Positions 15,545 through 24,273 of a stretch of DNA of 38,849 bases are shown in pieces. This DNA is from JBDSTZ01 sp039927975 (lineage in GTDB: Bacteria; Pseudomonadota; Gammaproteobacteria; Burkholderiales; Burkholderiaceae_D). The notes beneath the pieces were generated by a model. That model ran no database searches and was not told the DNA's origin. It worked only from the letters and a program-made list of their open reading frames with translations. Within the stretch, counting starts at the first letter, position 1. Every line of letters begins with the position of its first letter. The DNA lies in NCBI GenBank assembly GCA_039927975.1, contig JBDSTZ010000407.1:1-38849 (forward strand). Direction: 5' to 3'. A program made the position numbers and the translations under genes.

Positions 15545-16685
15545 ACCAAGGACATTCCGGCTTCGTTCGTGCCCCATCTGCGTCATCCTTGCCGATTATG
15601 TCGAACATATATTGCGCCGCCACCATCGGCTGCAGGGTCGCGCCGGCAGTGACTGCCGCCGTGCGCATATTCCTCAAATTCTCCGGAATCATTGACCGTT
15701 GCAGCTTGCTGACCAGATCGCCGACATTTTCGCTGGCGAAGGTAACACCGCATTTCCATTTTTCGACCACGGCGCCGGCCCCGACCTGGCCGCTGCACAC
15801 TACGGGTACGCCGGCCATGAGGGCCTCATTCACGACCACGCCCCAACCGTCGTACCGGCTTGGCAATACGAGGATGTCGTACTGTGCGATCTGGCGCTGA
15901 GCGCAGCCGAACGGTATGACCCCACAGTAGCGCACCTTCTCGTTATCGAATCGGAAGTTTTGCGTATCCCCCGGCCCGTACACGTCGATGGTCACCGCGC
16001 CACCGCAGCTATTGATATGTTCAACTGCCGTGATCAGCAGATCGAGTCCTTTTGTTTTGATCAAGCTCCCTACGAATATGATCCGCGTGGCCGCCGGCCC
16101 CGCCACCGGAGCAGTGGCGGTGTCCACTGTATCCTGATAAGGAACGAAATATCCAAACGGAAATATTCGCTCGGCGGGAATACCGATTTGCGCATACTGC
16201 GCCACCGCGCGCGGCGAAATTGCGAACACCCCGCGCAGGCGCCGCCGCAGCAACAACCCGTACATTGAATATAGCAGCGGCCTGAGTTTCGACTTCAATC
16301 TGTTAATCCAAGGCCGCTTGTCATTCAGATGGCCGATGGGCGCCGACGAATAGGGTTCGGAGATCAGGTACACACGCAACCCCAGCATCAAGGCCATGAT
16401 CAGCGTGAGAGTCTGCTTGATGTTCTCAAAAGGGCCGCTGAAAATATGCACCGCGTCGCGGTGCTTGCGCAACGCGCCGAGCGCAAATGACAGCCATCCA
16501 TGTTTGGGGATCAGCTGCGGCCTGAGCGACAGCGCATGCTTGCTAACCCATCCTTGCGCCTGGCGTTCTGCGTGCGTTATGTTGGCGACATAAATGGTCG
16601 GCGCCGAACCTGCCGCTTCCGCCAAGGCGGCAACGGTAAACGATTGATGATCGGTCAGGACCGGATGCCACGAGACGAATTTCAC
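15537..16685 (-). CDS. GT-B glycosyltransferase (family 4)
   Basis: 382 residues. The GTG at 16685 is preferred: it gives a 4-base GTGA overlap with the upstream gene and a normal N-terminus (KFVSWHPVLTDHQS); the open frame reaches 16754 but would overlap deeply. The C-terminal GT-B domain shows RIIFVGSLIKTKGLDLL, VRYCGVIPFG, YDILVLPSRYDGWGVVVNEAL and GAGAVVEKWKCGV. Residues around RPLLYSMYGLLLRRRLRG are basic and hydrophobic and may bind the membrane. It presumably transfers one sugar to the growing lipid-linked unit; the sugar is unknown. It lies inside a run of coupled glycosyltransferase genes. Confidence 0.86.
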   Translation of the reverse strand: MKFVSWHPVLTDHQSFTVAALAEAAGSAPTIYVANITHAERQAQGWVSKHALSLRPQLIPKHGWLSFALGALRKHRDAVHIFSGPFENIKQTLTLIMALMLGLRVYLISEPYSSAPIGHLNDKRPWINRLKSKLRPLLYSMYGLLLRRRLRGVFAISPRAVAQYAQIGIPAERIFPFGYFVPYQDTVDTATAPVAGPAATRIIFVGSLIKTKGLDLLITAVEHINSCGGAVTIDVYGPGDTQNFRFDNEKVRYCGVIPFGCAQRQIAQYDILVLPSRYDGWGVVVNEALMAGVPVVCSGQVGAGAVVEKWKCGVTFASENVGDLVSKLQRSMIPENLRNMRTAAVTAGATLQPMVAAQYMFDIIGKDDADGARTKPECPWYE

Positions 16686-17872
16686 CGCGACCTCCCGGCC
16701 GGCGCGGGAAAGAAAAATCCGGCAAGCGACTGGCCGACCAGTTTCGGCGAGCAAGTGGACTCGGCCGCTTGCGCCCCTCGCAACGCGAGCTGGCCCGCTT
16801 CGTCGGGGTTTTCTACGATCCAGCGCAACTGCTCGATCAACTCGCGCGGATCCTCGCTCGACAAGTAAAGCGCAGCTCCCTGCAGGACTTTTCTTACATC
16901 GCTGATATCGGTGCTGACCACCAGGATCCCATTACTGGAAAATTCAATCACTTTCGACGGGAATGTCGTGTACGCGAGTCCGCCCACGTTCGGTTTGAGC
17001 GCCAGGCCAACTGTGGTGCGCCTCAATAGCGCGCTGTATTCATCGTCAGTCAGGCGCCCGTGGACGACAACTGCCGGTCGGGCCTGCGTCGCGCCCAAGG
17101 CTTCGAACTGTTCTATGCAGTCGCCCTTGCCCGAAATGTCGAATTGGATTTTCCCGGCGAACGCCGGCTGTTCCGCGCGCAGTAGTCGGATCGCATCGAT
17201 CAATAATTGTGCGCCGGTCTCATGCGATACGGTCCCTCCCAGCAACACCGAAATGAGACTCGGATTGCACTCGCGCTGCAATTGCTTGGGCTCGCTCGTC
17301 CCATAACAGCATTGCACCGGTCTCAGGCTGGTGAAGGCGTCAAGCGCGCTGCACGCCAGCAACGCACCTTTGTTACACATCGCGTCAAAGTACCAGCGCA
17401 GCGCGCGCGACCTGATTCCGGCTACCGACGATGCCGCCAACGTGGTTTCCCCGTCCTCAAGGTCCAACACGGTTCCAAATCCAAGCACCCGCGCCAACGC
17501 GATGCCGAAAGCGTAAACCGGAAGCCGGTTGTAAAACAGCGCCGCTTTGGCCCCGCGACTTGAACTGAGACGGAACATGAGCGGGATGAATGCCACCAGC
17601 GAGAGCAATTCAGACAGGATCGGCCGATGCAGGAAGGGCAAATACACAACACGGATACCGTTGATCCGCACCGACTTGGCATGAAAATAGCGGCCCGACC
17701 CGTCCTGGCGTCCGCGTCCCAGGCTGATCACTGTAGCGCGCACCCCGGCAGTGCGCAGCGCCTGGCAGATCATGAATATCTTGCGCGACGCCGCCGGACT
17801 GTCCGTCACAATCCCGCGCTCGAGGCGAGTCGTATCATCGAGCGCATTACATATGTAAAATAAATTATTCAA
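16682..17872 (-). CDS. GT-B glycosyltransferase
   Basis: 396 residues starting at a TTG with AGAGG about ten bases upstream; the start overlaps the acetyltransferase gene by 8 bases, supporting it. Features: a basic/hydrophobic middle (LLSLVAFIPLMFRLSSSRGAK), VLDLEDGETTLA, LISVLLGGTVSHETGAQLL (start of the donor domain), VVVHGRLTDDEYSALLRRTTVGLALKP and FPSKVIEFSSNGILVV, which replaces the usual E-x7-E block. It is a divergent family 4-type transferase, probably adding one residue of the repeat unit. Sugar and linkage are not predictable from the sequence. Confidence 0.8.
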   Translation of the reverse strand: MNNLFYICNALDDTTRLERGIVTDSPAASRKIFMICQALRTAGVRATVISLGRGRQDGSGRYFHAKSVRINGIRVVYLPFLHRPILSELLSLVAFIPLMFRLSSSRGAKAALFYNRLPVYAFGIALARVLGFGTVLDLEDGETTLAASSVAGIRSRALRWYFDAMCNKGALLACSALDAFTSLRPVQCCYGTSEPKQLQRECNPSLISVLLGGTVSHETGAQLLIDAIRLLRAEQPAFAGKIQFDISGKGDCIEQFEALGATQARPAVVVHGRLTDDEYSALLRRTTVGLALKPNVGGLAYTTFPSKVIEFSSNGILVVSTDISDVRKVLQGAALYLSSEDPRELIEQLRWIVENPDEAGQLALRGAQAAESTCSPKLVGQSLAGFFFPAPAGRSR

Positions 17873-18362
17873 TTGTCAACATCCTCTTCACCGCCGCGGG
17901 AACTCCTGCTACAAGCACGTTCGGCGCCACGTCGCGTGTCACGACCGCGCCGGCCGCCACCACCGCGCCATGACCGATTGTCACGCCGCCCAGAATGCGC
18001 GCACCGGCGCCAATCCAACACCCTTCACCGATCGAGATGGATTGGGCGGTGCCCGTCCCGGCCCGGCGTGCCGAGGTACCGATAACATGACCGCCGGTGA
18101 TGAACTCGACGGCCGGACCAATGTCGCAATTCCGGCCGATTTCGATGGTCGCTTCTACATGCGTATAGAAAATGGTCCCGGGGCTAACCCAGGTATTTGC
18201 AGCGATCGTCAGCTTACCCCGACCATACACCCAGCCGCGGCCGCAAATGGAGGCGTTGTCTCCAATTTCGACGCCGCCGAGTCTGAGACACAGACGGCGC
18301 ACCGAAAACAAGCGCGACGGCGGCAATATCCACAACAGTAGATTCAATAGGTGTCTAAGCAT
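17865..18362 (-). CDS. Hexapeptide-repeat O-acetyltransferase (WcaF-like)
   Basis: 165 residues made almost wholly of left-handed beta-helix hexapeptide repeats (IEIGRN, ISIGEGCWIGAGARILGGVTIG, GAVVAAGAVVTRDV), ending VPAAVKRM as in the WcaF/WbbJ/NodL class. The residues 84-104 (GPAVEFITGGHVIGTSARRAG) match the region bearing the catalytic histidine of this class. It would acetylate a sugar with acetyl-CoA in the cytoplasm before the unit is flipped. A short hydrophobic N-terminus (LLNLLLWILPP) may attach it to the membrane. It overlaps both neighbours by 8 bases. Confidence 0.87.
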   Translation of the reverse strand: MLRHLLNLLLWILPPSRLFSVRRLCLRLGGVEIGDNASICGRGWVYGRGKLTIAANTWVSPGTIFYTHVEATIEIGRNCDIGPAVEFITGGHVIGTSARRAGTGTAQSISIGEGCWIGAGARILGGVTIGHGAVVAAGAVVTRDVAPNVLVAGVPAAVKRMLTIE

Positions 18363-19593
18363 CTTTGATGAGGCTAACAGGCAATGGGCGGCTGGTATTC
18401 GAGCCGGGGGCCTTTTGTGAGGGCCGAAAGGATATATTCAGAACCGTCAGGGAGGTTAACAGGATGAATAACGAGTAGCCGTATGACATGGTGTAAGGAC
18501 GCTGCAACAACAAAATCGTCAGTCCGACAATGATGAAATTGCGACGCAGCAGCGCAAACCCGGCAAAATAAGTGAGCGATAAATAGTAAGGGAAGGCGAG
18601 AAATATTCCCCAGTGCAACAGCAAGGTCAGCGGATTGTCACCGTAATTCGCGTAGCCTTTGTCGATTACGCAATTTGCGATTCCGACTGCACATTGCGGA
18701 TCGAGGCCAAAAAAGATAGAGCGCATGTCAAGATATTGAAGAGCGTTCTCCATCGTTGTGGCACGGTCATCGCCGAGATCGTCTCCTGATAAACGGCTTA
18801 GAAACAGCACGGAGAAAATATCCTGGATTGGCGGGAAAAATAGTACGAGCAGCCACAATACCAACGCAATTAGGCCTGCCGTTAGCAGGAACTTTCCCGC
18901 TCTTTTGTTCCCCTTGAACTCTTGGGCCGCATGCATGACCGTATATAGAAGGTGCGCCACGGAGGTGGTGATGAATCCAATTCCCAGCATTAGCCAGGTC
19001 ACGCGTTTGTTGCAACCAGCGGCATGGCGCAGGGCCGCGACAAAGCAAGTCACGAACGACAATGCCCCGGGCTCGTCGAAAACACCGGACGGTCGAATAT
19101 AGTTAAGAAACTGCGAATTTGTCAACGTCGTTAAAAACAGATTGTTCGCTCTGCCGTCCGCATTCAAGAACTCGAGCAGCGACGCGCCTCCAAAGTAGGC
19201 ATAGAGCGTGCCAATCACCGCTCCGGCAAGCGTTAACACCAGAAACCCGCTCACCAAGTCGACAAAGGCCTTCACGTCCTCGCTATCGAGGACCGACACC
19301 GCAAGTATGCTTACCAGCAGGTAGGTGGGAATTAGGAACATCAACGGTTGTTGCCAATACAAGGTTGGAATCAACGCAAAAAATTCGACCAGCAGGCACC
19401 AGAATAGATATTTACCGTAAGCCACACTCCACCAGGATTTCCTGATCAGAAGCACGAGTACGGCGACAACGTAGATCACGTTCCCCTTGATCGGGGAAAA
19501 AGCGTGGATGAGCGGCGACACGGAAACGATGGTCGCGATAAAGAGCAGCAGCGCGGTCGTTGTCGATGTGCGATGGTTTATCTTGGCCTGCAT
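18355..19593 (-). CDS. wzy: O-antigen/exopolysaccharide polymerase (Wzy-like)
   Basis: 412 residues with about ten to twelve hydrophobic helices and a larger periplasmic loop around 260-330 (LSRLSGDDLGDDRATTMENAL ... CVIDKGYANYGDN). The segment RPSGVFDEPGALSFV is typical of Wzy-like polymerases. Wzy joins repeat units on undecaprenyl pyrophosphate at the periplasmic face; sequence conservation is weak in the family, so the call leans on topology, this segment and position between flippase and transferases. Base composition is clearly lower in GC than in the flagellar genes, common for wzy genes and consistent with transfer. Confidence 0.8.
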   Translation of the reverse strand: MQAKINHRTSTTTALLLFIATIVSVSPLIHAFSPIKGNVIYVVAVLVLLIRKSWWSVAYGKYLFWCLLVEFFALIPTLYWQQPLMFLIPTYLLVSILAVSVLDSEDVKAFVDLVSGFLVLTLAGAVIGTLYAYFGGASLLEFLNADGRANNLFLTTLTNSQFLNYIRPSGVFDEPGALSFVTCFVAALRHAAGCNKRVTWLMLGIGFITTSVAHLLYTVMHAAQEFKGNKRAGKFLLTAGLIALVLWLLVLFFPPIQDIFSVLFLSRLSGDDLGDDRATTMENALQYLDMRSIFFGLDPQCAVGIANCVIDKGYANYGDNPLTLLLHWGIFLAFPYYLSLTYFAGFALLRRNFIIVGLTILLLQRPYTMSYGYSLFILLTSLTVLNISFRPSQKAPGSNTSRPLPVSLIKDA

Positions 19594-19687
19594 TACAAAT
19601 TATTCCAAACTTCGTAGGAGGAAAGTTCAATTACGTGACGTCTGCTGGCAGCGACCTCTTGCGGACAAACCCGCCGAGGGCAGCATC

Positions 19688-20638
19688 TTAACACTCTTCG
19701 GCCGCCATCAATTTGCCGACCAGCTCGCCCATCTGCACCTGCGCGCGCCATCCCAGCACCCGGTACGCCTTGGCCGGGTTCCCCTGGCTCCATGCCAGGT
19801 CGGTTGGACGATAAAAGGAGGGATCGGAAACGACGTGATCGCGCCAGTCCAGGCCGCGCGACGCGAAAGCCGCCGACACGAAATCCTGCAGCGAGTGCAC
19901 CTCGCCGGTCGCGATCACAAAATCGTCGGGGGTGTCCTGCTGAAGCATCAGCCACATCGCCTCGACATACTCGGGCGCCCAGCCCCAGTCGCGCACGATG
20001 TCGAGGCGTCCCAGCCGCAGCTTCTCGCCGGAACCCTGGGCGATCCGGCTTACCCCGGCGGTGATTTTGCGGGTCACGAAGCGGGTCGGGCGCAACGGCG
20101 ATTCATGGTTGAACAAGATGCCGCTGCACGCATGCAGGCCGTACGCCTCGCGGTAGTTGGCGACCAGCCAGTGGGCCGACGCTTTCGCCACCGCGTAAGG
20201 ACTGCGCGGACGAAACGGCGTGCGTTCGTCGGCCGGCAGCGAGCCGGCGTCGCCGAAGCTTTCGCCGGAACTGGCATGGAAGAACTTCACCGCTTTTCCG
20301 CCAAAGCGAATCGCTTCCAGCAGGTTCAAGGCGCCGGTGACGATGCTCTCCAATGTTTCGGCAGGCTTCTCGAAAGACAGTCCGACCGAACTTTGGCCAG
20401 CGAGGAAATACACCTCGTCGGGCTCGCTGCGATGCAAGGCTGTCAGCACGCTGCGAAAATCGGTGGGCGCCATCGAAATCATCTGAACCTTTTCAGCGAT
20501 CCCGAGGCGATCGAAATTCGCCAGCGATGCAACCTGGGCATCGCGCGAGCTTCCCCACACCTCGTAGCCCTTGCTTAACAAGCTCGCCGCCAGGTAAGCC
20601 CCGTCTTGGCCATTCACCCCGCAAATCAGCGCGCGCAT
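19688..20638 (-). CDS. GDP-mannose 4,6-dehydratase-like protein (second copy)
   Basis: 316 residues from the ATG at 20638, which shares bases with the stop of the upstream gene (TGATG). It is a Gmd-type short-chain dehydrogenase: ICGVNGQDGAYLA (N-terminal nucleotide motif), HASSGESFGD carrying the catalytic Ser/Glu, PRSPYAVAKA (YxxxK), ILFNHESPLRPTRFVTRKI and LGRLDIVRDWGWAPEYVEAMW. It aligns along its length with the 373-residue Gmd encoded at 24274-25395 but is shorter, with a different N-terminal loop where Gmd has HGIKRRASLFNTERID. The expected product is GDP-4-keto-6-deoxy-mannose. Why the cluster needs two is unclear: separate branches, redundancy or a changed substrate. Confidence 0.85.
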   Translation of the reverse strand: MRALICGVNGQDGAYLAASLLSKGYEVWGSSRDAQVASLANFDRLGIAEKVQMISMAPTDFRSVLTALHRSEPDEVYFLAGQSSVGLSFEKPAETLESIVTGALNLLEAIRFGGKAVKFFHASSGESFGDAGSLPADERTPFRPRSPYAVAKASAHWLVANYREAYGLHACSGILFNHESPLRPTRFVTRKITAGVSRIAQGSGEKLRLGRLDIVRDWGWAPEYVEAMWLMLQQDTPDDFVIATGEVHSLQDFVSAAFASRGLDWRDHVVSDPSFYRPTDLAWSQGNPAKAYRVLGWRAQVQMGELVGKLMAAEEC

Positions 20639-21744
20639 CAAGTCAGCGCCCGGTAAATTGCCAATGTTTCTGATGCGCAACGCGCCCACGAAAATTCCTT
20701 GCAGCGCGCATTGCCCTTGTCGATCAGTTGGTCGCGCCGTTCCTTGTGCCGGAGAACATTCTCGATCGCCGCCCGGATCGCATCGATGTTGTCGGCGTCA
20801 AAATATTCGCCCGCATCGCCCACGACTTCCGGTATCGAGCTGGCGTCGCTGCAGAGCACCGCGCACTGCGCGGACATCGCTTCGAGGGGGGGAATGCCGA
20901 AACCTTCATACTTGGAGGGATAAATGAACGCGCCCGCATTGCGGTAATACAGCGAAAGCAGATTGTCATTGGCTTCCACCTGCTCCACCCGGTCGACCGG
21001 AATGCCAAGCTCCTGCATCAGGTCCAGCTCGCCCGCTTCAATTTTTCCGCCGCCCACGCACACGATCCGGAAATTGTCCTTCAACCATTCCGAAGCGGCG
21101 TAAGCGCGCAGGACGTTATTGAAGTTTTTATAATGGCCGCGCCCGCCGACAAATAGCAGGTACGGCAATGCCATCGAGGTTGGCGGCGGCGCCGCATTGG
21201 CACCGGGCGCGGCGAGCTGGTCGACCCCGAGATAAACGACCGACACCTTTTCCGGCGCCACAGGGACGAATTTGAGCAGGTCGCGCCGCGTATTCTCGGA
21301 AATACAAATCACGTGATCGGCGCGCAGCACCGCGGCCCGCTTTAAGGCGGCGGTTTTATCGCGCGCTGGATACAGTTCAGGAAATATCTCGTGGATCATG
21401 TCGTACACCGTCACCACGGTACGGGCACTGCGCGGCGCCATCGCCCGCCGCGTGTAGTAGGTTTCATGCACGATATCAGGTGCCAGTTGGGCGATTTTCC
21501 TGCGCGCCAGCCAGCGGCCGCTGATATGGACGGCGAGCCCCATTTTCGGGATTTTCGGCACCCGCTGTCCTGACACGATCTGCTTTGGCAGCCTGCGCAA
21601 GTAGTCGTTGATATAAAAAGGCGCCACGATCCGGCCTTCTACGCCGTCCATCCCTTCCAGTTCGGCGGCCAGGCTCGAAATGTAGCGGGAGATGCCGCCA
21701 TATTTCTGCATGGTGAATATCTGCGAATCGAATGCTATTTTCAT
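20638..21744 (-). CDS. GT-B glycosyltransferase (family 4, mannosyltransferase-like)
   Basis: 368 residues from the ATG at 21744 (MKIAFDSQIFTMQKYGGISRY); the open frame extends 30 residues upstream without family similarity. Clear family 4 marks: KYGGISRYI (donor-side glycine loop), TVVTVYDMIHEIFPE, CISENTRRDLL, LLFVGGRGHYKNF, YPSKYEGFGIPPLEAMS and EVVGDAGEYFDADN. Enzymes of this pattern are often mannosyl- or rhamnosyltransferases, and GDP-mannose is made by the neighbouring manC, so mannose is a reasonable but unproven donor. It lies about 150 bases after the flippase gene. Confidence 0.88.
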   Translation of the reverse strand: MKIAFDSQIFTMQKYGGISRYISSLAAELEGMDGVEGRIVAPFYINDYLRRLPKQIVSGQRVPKIPKMGLAVHISGRWLARRKIAQLAPDIVHETYYTRRAMAPRSARTVVTVYDMIHEIFPELYPARDKTAALKRAAVLRADHVICISENTRRDLLKFVPVAPEKVSVVYLGVDQLAAPGANAAPPPTSMALPYLLFVGGRGHYKNFNNVLRAYAASEWLKDNFRIVCVGGGKIEAGELDLMQELGIPVDRVEQVEANDNLLSLYYRNAGAFIYPSKYEGFGIPPLEAMSAQCAVLCSDASSIPEVVGDAGEYFDADNIDAIRAAIENVLRHKERRDQLIDKGNARCKEFSWARCASETLAIYRALT

Positions 21745-21890
21745 GTCATATGGCTCGTAAAAAATAAGGTGCGCGTTCTTGTTCTGGACGCGCGCAGCCA
21801 GCGGTAAGCGGCACTGGAGCCGGCCGCCCGCCAATGCGAAGCAGGGCCGGGTAGCGCGGCCTCACGGCAACATGTCGCGGCGGCGGCGCG

Positions 21891-23228
21891 CTACGCCTTG
21901 CTGCTTGCCGCTTCCAGCAGGCCGCGTGCGACAATTTTCCGTACCTGCAGCGGCAGCACAACCGCCGCAAACGTCAGGCTCACGGTTGTCGCCAGCACTA
22001 TCCCGTTTAGCCCGAACCCGAGCACCTTTACCAGGAAAAGCGCCAGCGGGATGTTCAGCGCCATGGCGGCCAGCGCGGTGTACAGTTGCACTTTGATTTC
22101 GCCAATGCCGTTGACAAAATAGGCGAAAATGTTATTCCAGGTCGAAACGACAATAAACGCAGCCATGCTGCCGACCAGCGCGGACGACACCTCGAACTCG
22201 CGCCCGATCCAGATGGCGATAATCGGTTTTGCGGCGACCGCCAGCAGCGCCACCGCGCCCACGACCACGCCGAATATCCTCAGTTGTTTATGCAAGGCGT
22301 TGCGGATCCAGGCGAAGTCACCGCGGTGGTAGGCGTCCGTGTAGGAAGACCAGAGCGGTGCGGTCACGATGGTCTGGGCGATCGTGATGCAGCCGAACAG
22401 CTTGAACACCACGTCGTACTGCGCAACATACTGCGGCCCGAACAACTGGGTGATGAGGATTTTATCGGTCGTGAAGATCACCAGCACGGCCAGCTGGATC
22501 GCGAAAAACTGCAGCCCGAGGGACAGCAGTGGCCGGATATGCGTTGTATCGAGCGCAAGCGCAGGAATCAGATCGGCGCGCTTGCGGTAAAACCAGATGC
22601 TTAGCAGGACATTGGCGGAAACTAGCGCCCCGCCGTACGCCGCCGACAGGTAAATGAGCGACGCGTCCGCCGAACGCGTCAGCAAATACACCAGCCCCAG
22701 CGACAGCGCATTGGTGAAAAACTGCCCGAACACGATCGCTGCCGTTTTTTGCACCGCGTTCAGCACTTGAGCGATCAGGCTCAGCGCAAAATTGAGCAAG
22801 ATAAAAAAGGCCGCGATGACGACGGTCGACCTGAGCGTGACTTCGGTCACGCCGCTGGTGTTGAACACCACGCGCCATGGAATAAAGAAGCTCGCGCAGA
22901 CGGTAATCGCAAACAAACACAGCGATATCAGGCCGATCAAGGTATAGCCGGACGAGATATAGCGCGAGGCCAGGGCAGCGTCATCCTTGGCGAGCGCTTC
23001 GGCAACCTTGTTGCGCAAGCCATTGCCAATGCCCAAGTCAAAAAACACGATCCACGACATGACCGACAGGATGGTCGACCACACCCCGAACTGTTCGGCG
23101 CCCAAGTACCGCAACAACAAGGGCACCGCGAAAAACGACGCCAGAATGGCAAGGCCCTTGAAAACGAACGATCCCTTGATCTGCCTGAAGTAGTTGCTCG
23201 TCCGTTCCGGAGAAAGGGTTGTACTCAT
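21891..23228 (-). CDS. wzx: Lipid-linked repeat-unit flippase (Wzx)
   Basis: 445 residues with about twelve membrane helices, of the MOP/polysaccharide-transport superfamily. Typical marks are the early FVFKGLAILASFFAVPLLLRYLG, QFGVWSTILSVMSWIVFFDLGIGNGLRNKV and the mid-protein TTDKILITQLFG. Wzx moves undecaprenyl-pyrophosphate-linked repeat units across the inner membrane for Wzy. Presence of Wzx and Wzy, and absence of ABC exporter genes, puts the cluster in the Wzy-dependent class. The ORF begins at ATG 23228 with only a weak ribosome site. Confidence 0.9.
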   Translation of the reverse strand: MSTTLSPERTSNYFRQIKGSFVFKGLAILASFFAVPLLLRYLGAEQFGVWSTILSVMSWIVFFDLGIGNGLRNKVAEALAKDDAALASRYISSGYTLIGLISLCLFAITVCASFFIPWRVVFNTSGVTEVTLRSTVVIAAFFILLNFALSLIAQVLNAVQKTAAIVFGQFFTNALSLGLVYLLTRSADASLIYLSAAYGGALVSANVLLSIWFYRKRADLIPALALDTTHIRPLLSLGLQFFAIQLAVLVIFTTDKILITQLFGPQYVAQYDVVFKLFGCITIAQTIVTAPLWSSYTDAYHRGDFAWIRNALHKQLRIFGVVVGAVALLAVAAKPIIAIWIGREFEVSSALVGSMAAFIVVSTWNNIFAYFVNGIGEIKVQLYTALAAMALNIPLALFLVKVLGFGLNGIVLATTVSLTFAAVVLPLQVRKIVARGLLEAASSKA

Positions 23229-23298
23229 TAATCGTCTTTACAATGCGGACTGGTCCGGCCGGCAGAAATGGCAGTTTTGTTTGGATCGGCAGCCAGGC

Positions 23299-24261
23299 TC
23301 AGGCCTTTGCGGCGGCCAGGAAGTCGGCGTAGGTCTGCTTGAGGCCGGCGGTCAGTCCCACCTGGGCAGTCCATCCCATCGCTGCCAGCGCTGAAACGTC
23401 GAGCAGCTTGCGCGGCGTGCCGTCGGGCTTGCTGGTATCGAACCCGAGCTCCCCCTCGAAACCGACGGTGCGCATGATCGTCTCGGCCAGTTCGCCGATG
23501 GTCACGTCAATGCCGGTACCGACGTTGATATGCGACTGCATCGGGTCGGTATGGGCCTGGTAGAGGGCGCGGTCGAGGTGCATGAAATGGACGCTGGCGG
23601 CCGCCATGTCGTCGACGTGCAGGAATTCGCGCTTGGGCGTCCCGGTTCCCCAGATCACGACCTTCTCGGCGCCGCTCACCTTGGCTTCGTGAAAACGGCG
23701 TATCAAACCGGGGATAACGTGGCTGTTTTCCGCATGGTAGTTGTCGCCGGGGCCATACAAGTTGGTCGGCATGACGCTGCGGTAATCGGTGCCGTACTGG
23801 CGGTTGTAGCTTTCGCACAGCTTGATGCCGGCGATCTTGGCGACCGCGTATGGCTCATTGGTCGGCTCGAGCTTGCCGGTCTGCAGATATTCCTCCTTGA
23901 TCGGCTGCGCGGCCATGCGCGGGTAGATGCAGGACGAGCCGAGGAACAACAACTTCTGCACCCCGGCGGCCCACGCCTGGTGAATGACGTTCGCCTCGAC
24001 CATCAGGTTCTCGTAGATGAACTCGGCCGGATAGGTATTGTTGGCGTGAATTCCCCCTACCCTTGCAGCTGCCAGGTAAACCTCGTCGATCTGCTCTTTT
24101 TGAAAGAAAGCGCGGACCTGCGCCTGGTCGAGCAAGTCGAGATTCGCCCGGGTACGGGTGATGATCGTGGTATCGCTGTGTTGCGACAGCGCGCGCACGA
24201 TGGCCGAGCCGACCATGCCGCGGTGCCCGGCGACGTAGACGCGTTTTTGTGTCGTTTTCAT
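23299..24261 (-). CDS. fcl: GDP-L-fucose synthase
   Basis: 320 residues, normal for the family. VYVAGHRGMVGSAIVRAL binds NADP, LGSSCIYP carries the catalytic serine, YAVAKIAGIKLCESY holds the Tyr-Lys pair, and NLYGPGDNYH and KREFLHVDDMA are family blocks. The enzyme epimerises and reduces GDP-4-keto-6-deoxy-D-mannose to GDP-L-fucose. It follows gmd after 12 bases, so the pair makes GDP-L-fucose from GDP-mannose in the cytoplasm for the transferases of this cluster. Confidence 0.96.
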   Translation of the reverse strand: MKTTQKRVYVAGHRGMVGSAIVRALSQHSDTTIITRTRANLDLLDQAQVRAFFQKEQIDEVYLAAARVGGIHANNTYPAEFIYENLMVEANVIHQAWAAGVQKLLFLGSSCIYPRMAAQPIKEEYLQTGKLEPTNEPYAVAKIAGIKLCESYNRQYGTDYRSVMPTNLYGPGDNYHAENSHVIPGLIRRFHEAKVSGAEKVVIWGTGTPKREFLHVDDMAAASVHFMHLDRALYQAHTDPMQSHINVGTGIDVTIGELAETIMRTVGFEGELGFDTSKPDGTPRKLLDVSALAAMGWTAQVGLTAGLKQTYADFLAAAKA

Positions 24262-24273
24262 CGGTATGGTTCG

